Below, piece after piece: positions 14,817-19,606 of a stretch of 19,606 bases of DNA. The stretch covers positions 1 to 19,606 of the forward strand of contig SCTD01000260.1 in assembly GCA_004299215.1 (NCBI GenBank), written 5' to 3'. The stretch's first letter is position 1. The number at the start of each line of letters is the position of its first letter. The notes under the pieces are model-generated. The model saw only the letters and a program-made list of their open reading frames with translations. It searched no databases and was not told where the DNA came from. Position numbers and translations under genes: made by a program. This stretch comes from Frankiales bacterium (lineage in GTDB: Bacteria; Actinomycetota; Actinomycetes; Mycobacteriales; SCTD01).

Positions 14817-16262
14817 GTGCGCCGCGCGCGGGGGTGGGCCGTCCTCGTGCTGGCTGCCGCGCTCCCGGCCTGCAGCGGCGGGGAGCCCGCGGCGCGGCCG
14901 GCGCCGCCGTCCGCGAGCGCCTCGCCGTCGCCGGTCCGGCCCCCGTCCCCGACCCCCTCCCCGTCGCCCGCCGTGACGCCCGCCGTGACGTCCGGCCGGC
15001 TCCCGTGCCCCCCGGCGTACGCGCCACCGGACCCGGCACGCCCGGTCCTCACGGCCGAGCTGTCGGTGGACGGGCGCGCCGTCGTGGGCACCTCGCGGGT
15101 GGTGTTCACGCCCGACCTGCCGACCGGCGAGCTGGTCTTCCGGCTGTGGGCGGCCGCTCCGCGCCCCCGCGCGGCCGGCAGCCGCATCGACGTGACGCGC
15201 GTGGTCGTCAACGGCGTCACCCGCACGCCCCGGCGGCCGTCGCCGACGCTGCTGCGGATCCCGCTGGCAGGGAGGACCCCGGCCGGCACGGCGGTGACGG
15301 TCGAGCTCGACTGGCGGCTGCGGCTGCCGGTGGGAGCGAACGACCGGCTGGGCGCCCGCGGCAGCACCGCGTGGTTCGGCAGCGGGCTGCCGCTGCTGGC
15401 CTGGGTCCGCGGCGCCGGCTGGGCGACCGACCCGGAGACCGCGCAGTTCGCCGAGGCGGCGACGTCGGAGGTGATGGAGCTGCGGTCGCTGTCGGTGACC
15501 CGCGCACCCGGGCTGGCCGTGCTGGCCACGGGCGAGCAGGTCTCCGACGACGGCCGCACCGCGGTCTTCCGCGCCCGCGCCGTGCGCGACGTCCTCGTGG
15601 CGACCGGCGCCTTCCGGACGTCACGCGCGGCTGGGCCCGCCGGCAAGGAGGTGCTCGTGGGGGTGTCCCGGGGACTGCGGGACGACCCGGCCGCCGTCGC
15701 CCGGGAGCTGGCGCGGGCGATGCGGGTGCACAGCGCGCGCTTCGGCGTCTTCCCGTACGAGCGGCTGGTCGCCGCCGTCGTGCCGGACCTGCGCGGCGGG
15801 GTCGAGTTCCCCGGCGCGATCCTGCTCGGCGACGGCCAGGCGATCGGCGACCCGACCGGCAGCCACGAGGTGGCCCACGAGTGGTGGTACGGGCTCGTCG
15901 GCGCCAACCAGGCCCGCTCCCCCTGGCTGGACGAGGCCTTCGCGACCTACGCGGAGGGGCTCGACCGCGGGACCGCGGCGGCGTACGCCCGGCGTCCGGT
16001 GCCGGCGCACGGGCGGAACCGCGTGGGCGCCCCGATGAGCTACTGGGAGGGCCGCTCGGCGTACTCCCGATCGGTCTACACGCAGGGGGCGGCGATGCTG
16101 CTCGCCGCCCGCGCCGCGGCGGGGGCGGCAGCGTTCGACGACGCGCTGCGCTGCCACGTGCGGCGCAACGCCCACCGGGTGACGGTGCCTGCGGACGTCG
16201 AGGTGTCGCTGCGCCACCTGCCGGCGGCGGTCGAGGTGCTGCGGCGCTACGGCGCGCTCTGA
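14817..16262 (+). CDS. M1-type zinc metallopeptidase lipoprotein
   Basis: The product is 481 residues from GTG 14817. The open frame runs back to 14394, but that part is antisense to the small gene; the signal sequence begins at 14817. The N-terminus is basic and then hydrophobic, and ends in AALPAC, giving a lipid-acceptor Cys19. A Pro/Ser/Thr-rich stalk follows to about residue 58. An N-terminal beta-sandwich (about 70-290) precedes the catalytic domain. Zinc ligands are visible as HEVAH (H350, E351, H354) with E373, 19 residues after H354, in WLDEAF. RGGVEFPG takes the place of the GxMEN substrate-binding motif, and the Tyr in VYTQGAAML is a likely transition-state residue. It lacks the large C-terminal helical domain of classic aminopeptidase N, so it is a short member. 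It probably trims peptides outside the membrane. Certainty is high for family, low for substrate. Confidence 0.87.
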   Translation: MRRARGWAVLVLAAALPACSGGEPAARPAPPSASASPSPVRPPSPTPSPSPAVTPAVTSGRLPCPPAYAPPDPARPVLTAELSVDGRAVVGTSRVVFTPDLPTGELVFRLWAAAPRPRAAGSRIDVTRVVVNGVTRTPRRPSPTLLRIPLAGRTPAGTAVTVELDWRLRLPVGANDRLGARGSTAWFGSGLPLLAWVRGAGWATDPETAQFAEAATSEVMELRSLSVTRAPGLAVLATGEQVSDDGRTAVFRARAVRDVLVATGAFRTSRAAGPAGKEVLVGVSRGLRDDPAAVARELARAMRVHSARFGVFPYERLVAAVVPDLRGGVEFPGAILLGDGQAIGDPTGSHEVAHEWWYGLVGANQARSPWLDEAFATYAEGLDRGTAAAYARRPVPAHGRNRVGAPMSYWEGRSAYSRSVYTQGAAMLLAARAAAGAAAFDDALRCHVRRNAHRVTVPADVEVSLRHLPAAVEVLRRYGAL

Positions 16263-16269
16263 GAAGGGC

Positions 16270-16303
16270 GACGGGCCGCTCCCCCGAGGGGGAACGGCCC
16301 GTC
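16270..16303. terminator. Bidirectional hairpin between metallopeptidase and BI-1 genes
   Basis: The arms 16270-16278 and 16295-16303 pair over 9 bp. After a C/A mismatch, 16280-16285 pairs with 16288-16293 around a very small apex. It lies 7 bp past the metallopeptidase stop and 27 bp past the end of the convergent BI-1 gene. Confidence 0.8.
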
Positions 16304-16328
16304 GTGCGCGCTCTGTCGTGCGCGCTCT
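16301..16328. repeat. Two perfect tandem copies of a 14-nt unit
   Basis: GTCGTGCGCGCTCT occurs at 16301-16314 and again, directly abutting, at 16315-16328. The first copy overlaps the foot of the terminator hairpin. The repeat ends 2 bp before the BI-1 stop codon, so it lies wholly outside both genes. It looks like a recent slippage or duplication product. Confidence 0.75.
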
Positions 16329-16330
16329 GC

Positions 16331-17122
16331 CTAGTCGCTGCTCTGCAGGTAGGACAGCAGTCGCAGGATGTTGAGGTAGAGGAAGATCAGGCCCACGACG
16401 AGGCCGAAGGACACGCGCCAGGCCTCCGAGTCCGGGACACCGGCCGCGACCATCCGGTCGGCCTGGTCGAAGTCCATGACGAAGGTCAGCGCACCGAAGA
16501 CGATCAGGCCCAGCGTGAACAGGATCGACAGGCCGGTGTTGCCGCCGCTGATGCCGAGCGGGTCGCCGTCGGTGAAGGCGCCCACCAGCAGGTTGAGCAG
16601 CAGCACGGCGACCATGCCGACGAGGCCGAAGGTCACGACCTTGACGAACCGCGGGGTCGCGCGCAGCTTGCCGGACTTGTAGCCGAAGAGCACGGCGCCG
16701 AAGACGGCCGCGGTACCGACGACCGCCTGGACGACGATGCCCCGGTAGGTCCCCTCGTAGCTGGCGCTGATCACGCCGAGGAAGACGCCCTGCGCGACGG
16801 CGTACGCCATCACCAGGCCGGGGCTGACCGACTTCTTGAAGATGTTGACCATCGCCAAGGCGAAGCCGACGAGGCCGGCCAGCATCGCGACGCCGAGCGG
16901 CACCTGGAGGTACCAGGAGGCGGCACCGACGCCGACGACGATGGCCAGCAGGATGCCGGTCTTGACGATGACGTCGTCCATCGTCATCCGCTGCGGGGTG
17001 CCGTAGATCGCGGCGACGTCCTCGGCGGTCGGGGCCGGCGTGTGGAAGCCGACGCCCTGAGAGGCAGCGCGCAGCGACTCGGTGCGCGCGAAGACGGGGT
17101 TGTTGGACTCCATGCTGCGCAT
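16331..17122 (-). CDS. Bax inhibitor-1/YccA family membrane protein
   Basis: The product is 263 residues. It has a polar N-terminus of about 45 residues (MRSMESNNPVFART...), then about seven membrane segments. FVMDFDQAD (near residue 210-218) matches the conserved acidic 'xxDxxxI' stretch of the family, and the C-terminal membrane hairpin contains SFGLVVGLIFLYLNILRLLS, a clear BI-1/YccA hallmark. Family knowledge: such proteins act as pH-sensitive calcium leak channels or modulators of membrane proteases; the role in actinobacteria is not established. ATG 17122 was chosen because AGGAGA lies upstream at a long spacing of about 11 nt; ATG 17113 is an alternative. The frame is open far upstream, but that part runs through the tRNA gene. 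It lies 96 bp after the tRNA on the same strand. Confidence 0.9.
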   Translation of the reverse strand: MRSMESNNPVFARTESLRAASQGVGFHTPAPTAEDVAAIYGTPQRMTMDDVIVKTGILLAIVVGVGAASWYLQVPLGVAMLAGLVGFALAMVNIFKKSVSPGLVMAYAVAQGVFLGVISASYEGTYRGIVVQAVVGTAAVFGAVLFGYKSGKLRATPRFVKVVTFGLVGMVAVLLLNLLVGAFTDGDPLGISGGNTGLSILFTLGLIVFGALTFVMDFDQADRMVAAGVPDSEAWRVSFGLVVGLIFLYLNILRLLSYLQSSD

Positions 17123-17175
17123 GTGGGTGTCGTTCTCCTCTGCGCGACCCGCGGGCGGGGCCGTGCGCTGGATAC

Positions 17176-17181
17176 AACGTA
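17176..17181 (-). promoter_or_regulatory. Candidate -10 element of the BI-1 gene
   Basis: TACGTT on the minus strand would give a leader of about 47 nt with the AGGAGA ribosome binding site. The -35 is not clear, and readthrough from the tRNA is an alternative. Confidence 0.3.
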
Positions 17182-17218
17182 CGCCGTGGGCGGAATGTGC
17201 CCGGGGAGGTGCGCGGAG

Positions 17219-17293
17219 TGCCCCCGGTGGGACTCGAACCCACACCGGCACGCTTTTTAAGAGCGTCGTCTCTCCCAGTTGGACCACGGGGGC
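17219..17293 (-). tRNA. tRNA with UAA anticodon (Leu UUA) but a short variable region
   Basis: The 75-nt cloverleaf folds cleanly. The 7-bp acceptor stem is perfect (17293-17287 with 17226-17220), the D arm has a 3-bp stem and GGG in its loop, and the anticodon stem is a perfect 5 bp (ACGCT/AGCGT) around a CTTAAAA loop. The T arm has a perfect 5-bp stem around TTCGAGT. The discriminator is A (17219) and CCA is not encoded. The anticodon TAA (17259-17257) reads the UUA leucine codon. The D arm and anticodon loop resemble tRNA-Leu. However, bacterial tRNA-Leu is a type II tRNA with a long variable arm, and here only 6 nt (GCCGGT) separate the anticodon and T stems. The amino acid identity is therefore uncertain. 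Confidence 0.85.
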
Positions 17294-17305
17294 CTGAGGT
17301 GTCGG

Positions 17306-17311
17306 ACGGTA
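17306..17311 (-). promoter_or_regulatory. Candidate -10 element of the tRNA gene
   Basis: TACCGT on the minus strand lies 12 nt before the mature 5' end, so the precursor would carry a 5' leader of about 6 nt. The sequence TACCGTCCGACA is the same as that at 10345. Confidence 0.4.
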
Positions 17312-17342
17312 CGCGAGCCCCGCCTCCCTGAGGGGTCGACGC

Positions 17343-17366
17343 CGGGCCGGCACGCGTCCCGGCCCG
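17343..17366. other. GC hairpin in the gap between the tRNA and the MFS gene
   Basis: An 8-bp perfect stem (17343-17350 with 17359-17366) closes an 8-nt loop. The two flanking genes diverge, so it is not an obvious terminator; it could be regulatory or chance in GC-rich DNA. The rest of the 177-bp gap (17294-17470) shows no other clear feature. Confidence 0.35.
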
Positions 17367-17470
17367 CGAACCGGTGGTAACCCGGCGTTGAGCGGCCAAA
17401 CCGGGCGGTCCCGAGTCTCCGGGCACCCGCCCTGCTGGTTCTCAGCAGTCACTTCCGTCACACTGCGCTT

Positions 17471-18700
17471 GTGGACACCCAGCCGGCACCCCGCGTCGGC
17501 TATCGCGAGGTGCTGGCGGTGCGCGAGTTCCGCGGGCTGCTCGTGTCCGACGGGCTGAGCACGCTGGGCGACCAGGTGGCCCGCATCGCGGTCGCGCTGC
17601 TCGTGCTGGAGCGGTCGGGATCGGCGTTCGCGGCCTCGGCGACGTACGCCTGCTCGTACCTGACCTGGCTGGTCGGCGGCCCCCTGCTCAGCGCGCTGCC
17701 CGACCGCTACCCGCGACGGCGGGTGATGGTGGCGTGCGACCTCCTGCGCGGGCTGCTCGTCGCGTGCCTGGCGGTGCCGGGGCTGCCCCTCTGGGTGGTC
17801 TTCGCCGTGCTGATCGCCGTCGGGCTGCTCGCACCACCCGCCGAGGCGGCGCGCAGCGCGCTGCTGGCGGACGTCCTGGACGGGGAGCCGTACGTCGTCG
17901 CGAACGCCCTGAGCAACGCCGTCGGGCAGGCGGGGCAGGTCGGTGGGTTCGTCCTCGGCGGCGCGCTCGTCGGGCTGGTCGGCGTCGAGGGGGCGCTGCT
18001 CGCCGACGCAGCGTCGTTCGCGCTCTCCGCCCTCATCCTGCTGGCGTACGTCCACGAGCACGTCGTGACCCGGGTCGCGGGCCCCACCGCCTCGATGCTG
18101 GTCGAGGCAGGCGCCGGGGCGATGCTGGTGTGGGGCAGCCCTCGCCTGCGCTCGCTGCTGGCCTGGGGCCTGCTCAGCGCGGCGTCGGTCATCGCGGCCG
18201 AGGGCCTGGCCGTCGCGATCACGCAGGAGCAGAGCGGCGGACCGCTGGCTGCGGGAGTCCTCACCGCCGCCGTGCCCGCCGGCTTCCTGCTCGGGTCCTG
18301 GCTGCTGCTCAGGGTGGCGGCGGAGCGGCGGGAGCGGCTGTTCCCCTGGCTCGTCGCCCTCAGCTGCCTGCCGCTCATGGCGACGCCGCTCGTCGACAGC
18401 CTGACCGGGATCACCCTGCTGTGGGTGCTGGCCGGCTGCGGCAACGCGCTGCAGCTGGTCGCCAACTCCTCCTTCGTCCAGGCCGTGCCCGCGCACCTGC
18501 GCGGCCGGGCCTTCGGGGTGGCGGTGACCCTGCTCATGGTCCTGCAGGGGGTGGTCCTGCTGGCAGCCGGCGCCCTCGCGGAGACCACCGACGCACGCCT
18601 GCCGATCGCCCTCGTGGCCGTCGTGTGCCTCGCGCTGGTGCCCGTCCTGTCCCGCCTGTCTCAAGGTTTCGGGATCTTGCGCCGAGGCTCCGGAGGATGA
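17471..18700 (+). CDS. Major facilitator superfamily transporter (MFS_3-like)
   Basis: The product is 409 residues with about 12 hydrophobic segments. Segment 1 starts after a short polar N-terminus (REFRGLLVSDGLSTLGDQVARIA), a pattern typical of the EntS/MFS_3 group of exporters. The loop between segments 2 and 3 carries ALPDRYPRRRVM, matching the MFS motif A pattern (G-x-x-x-D-R-x-x-R-R). PAHLRGRAFGVAVT in the second half is another hallmark of this group. It is an inner-membrane proton-coupled carrier, more likely exporting a drug or small molecule than importing a nutrient; the cargo is unknown. GTG 17471 has no Shine-Dalgarno, but CACACT lies 6 nt before it, so a leaderless transcript is possible. 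It overlaps the next gene by ATGA. Confidence 0.9.
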   Translation: MDTQPAPRVGYREVLAVREFRGLLVSDGLSTLGDQVARIAVALLVLERSGSAFAASATYACSYLTWLVGGPLLSALPDRYPRRRVMVACDLLRGLLVACLAVPGLPLWVVFAVLIAVGLLAPPAEAARSALLADVLDGEPYVVANALSNAVGQAGQVGGFVLGGALVGLVGVEGALLADAASFALSALILLAYVHEHVVTRVAGPTASMLVEAGAGAMLVWGSPRLRSLLAWGLLSAASVIAAEGLAVAITQEQSGGPLAAGVLTAAVPAGFLLGSWLLLRVAAERRERLFPWLVALSCLPLMATPLVDSLTGITLLWVLAGCGNALQLVANSSFVQAVPAHLRGRAFGVAVTLLMVLQGVVLLAAGALAETTDARLPIALVAVVCLALVPVLSRLSQGFGILRRGSGG

Positions 18701-19606
18701 CCGCGGCCGAGCAGCGCATGGGGTGGGGCCGCAGCGCGGCCGTCGCCGCGATGTCGCTGGCCCTGCTCGCGGCCGGTGTGGGCCTGGCCGCCGTCGCCGG
18801 CCCACGCCTCTTCGAGCCGGACGTGGCCCAGCCGCTGCTGCTCGTCGTGCTCCTGCTGGCCTACGTCTTCACCCAGCACTACACCCTGGACTTCGAGTTC
18901 CGCCGCCAGTCGAACAGCATCAGCCTCGCGCACCTGCCGCTGGCCCTCGGGGTGCAGGTCGTCGCGCCGTTCGCCCACCTCGCCGTCCGCCTGGGCTCGG
19001 TGGTGGTCTACAGCCTCTACCAGCGACAGGCCCCGCAGAAGGCGCTCTACAACCTCGGGGCCGCGGCCTTCGAGGTCGGGGCCGCGGCATTGGCGGTCGG
19101 AATCGTCCCGCACGGCGAGACCGGCCCGTCCATGTGGATCGCGCTCTACGCCGGCCTCGTCGTCGGCGACGCCGTCGGCATCCTCGCGCTGCACGCCATC
19201 TGGCGCGTGCTGGGCCTCGAGACGAGCCTCCAGCGCGGCCTGCGCACCCTGCTGCTCACTGCGCCGGTCGCCCTGCTCTTCACCGGGCTCGCCGTCGTCG
19301 CGATCAGCGCCGCCCGGCTCGAGGCGGCCAGCGTGGTCGTCATGCTCGCGCTGACCGGCTGGCTCGCCCTCGCCTACCGGGCGCACCGCCGGGTCGTGCT
19401 GCAGCAGGCGACCACCGAGAGCCTCTACACCTTCGTGAAGGACCTGGGCCCGCTCGTCGTCGCGGAGGAGCGCTCGACGGACGTGCTGGAGCGGGTCCGC
19501 GTGCTCCTGCACGCCGAGCAGCTCGACCTGACGGCCTCTTCCGGCGACCGCTGGAGCGCCCTCACGGTTGCCGAGGGGCAGTCGCCGAGGCGGTCGGTCG
19601 ACGTCC
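18697..19606 (+). CDS. Polytopic membrane protein, N-terminal part (probable sensor/signalling protein), runs off the window
   Basis: The ATG at 18697 overlaps the MFS stop (ATGA), with CGGAGG just upstream. The frame stays open for ~303 codons to the window end. About seven hydrophobic segments occupy residues 13-230 (including LLLVVLLLAYVF and VALLFTGLAVVAI). A basic loop (YRAHRRVV) and then a cytoplasmic helix-rich stretch (ESLYTFVKDLGPLVV...RVRVLLHAEQLDL) follow. This second part resembles the beginning of a GAF-like domain that follows the membrane sensor in actinobacterial GGDEF/EAL proteins, so a cyclic-di-GMP enzyme or histidine-kinase-like output is a reasonable guess. The output domain is not in the window, so function stays open. 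Codon-position GC bias is strong, which supports coding. Confidence 0.75.
   Translation, partial: MTAAEQRMGWGRSAAVAAMSLALLAAGVGLAAVAGPRLFEPDVAQPLLLVVLLLAYVFTQHYTLDFEFRRQSNSISLAHLPLALGVQVVAPFAHLAVRLGSVVVYSLYQRQAPQKALYNLGAAAFEVGAAALAVGIVPHGETGPSMWIALYAGLVVGDAVGILALHAIWRVLGLETSLQRGLRTLLLTAPVALLFTGLAVVAISAARLEAASVVVMLALTGWLALAYRAHRRVVLQQATTESLYTFVKDLGPLVVAEERSTDVLERVRVLLHAEQLDLTASSGDRWSALTVAEGQSPRRSVDV

Noticed and set aside
14474..17260. A 928-residue open frame on the plus strand
   Set aside because: It runs out of frame through the metallopeptidase gene, a terminator, the antisense of BI-1 and into the tRNA; no domain is recognisable.
17219..17293. tRNA as an integration site for a mobile element
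   Set aside because: No integrase, direct repeat of the tRNA 3' end or composition change is visible on either side in this window.
17123..18805. Upstream extension of the BI-1 frame to 18805
   Set aside because: It crosses the tRNA gene and lies antisense to the MFS gene; the family sequence begins at 17122.

Overview
The window is very GC-rich and gene-dense, with frequent GTG starts, ATGA/GTGA stop-start overlaps and several genes that appear to be read from leaderless transcripts. This points to an actinobacterium. The protein set (Liv importer, trans-sulfuration pair, caspase-like protein, membrane-anchored signalling protein) is compatible with Nocardioidaceae or a close relative, but the family is an inference. 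I saw no insertion sequence, prophage, CRISPR array or compositional break, so this reads as ordinary chromosome.

Region 1 (27-6495, minus strand) is a six-gene run. It opens with a membrane-anchored secreted protein carrying a beta-sandwich domain (5407-6495). This is followed by a complete branched-chain amino acid/amide ABC importer: substrate-binding lipoprotein (3850-5358), permeases LivH (2912-3853) and LivM (1758-2912), and ATPases LivG (740-1771) and LivF (27-743). The four junctions from livK to livF overlap, so translation is probably coupled. LivG has an unusual charged tail of about 85 residues, and the binding protein has a Gly/Thr/Ser tether containing a calcium-loop-like motif.

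Region 2 (6660-10294, minus strand) holds a membrane-anchored caspase-like protein with its own promoter, then the two genes of reverse trans-sulfuration. Cystathionine beta-synthase (8921-10294) makes cystathionine from homocysteine and serine; the gamma-synthase/lyase (7717-8886) handles the second step or the reverse direction.

Region 3 (10386-13397, plus strand) holds a metallo-beta-lactamase-fold hydrolase and an SGNH hydrolase overlapping by ATGA, then a thiolase with its own promoter. A very strong hairpin (13408-13459) separates the thiolase from a convergent secreted trypsin-like protease (13467-14303).

Region 4 (14348-17122) has a small protein of unknown function and an M1-type metallopeptidase lipoprotein, divergently transcribed from only 34 bp and both apparently leaderless. 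A convergent Bax inhibitor-1 family membrane protein follows, behind a second two-way hairpin.

Region 5 (17219-19606) has a tRNA with a UAA anticodon but a short variable region, an MFS transporter, and the first ~303 codons of a polytopic membrane protein. That last gene runs off the window and is probably a GAF/GGDEF/EAL-type signalling protein.

No defence island or obviously new multi-gene system is visible. The items most worth a second look are the tRNA, the caspase-like protein with a palindrome inside its promoter, the leaderless divergent pair, and the surface protein heading the Liv operon.
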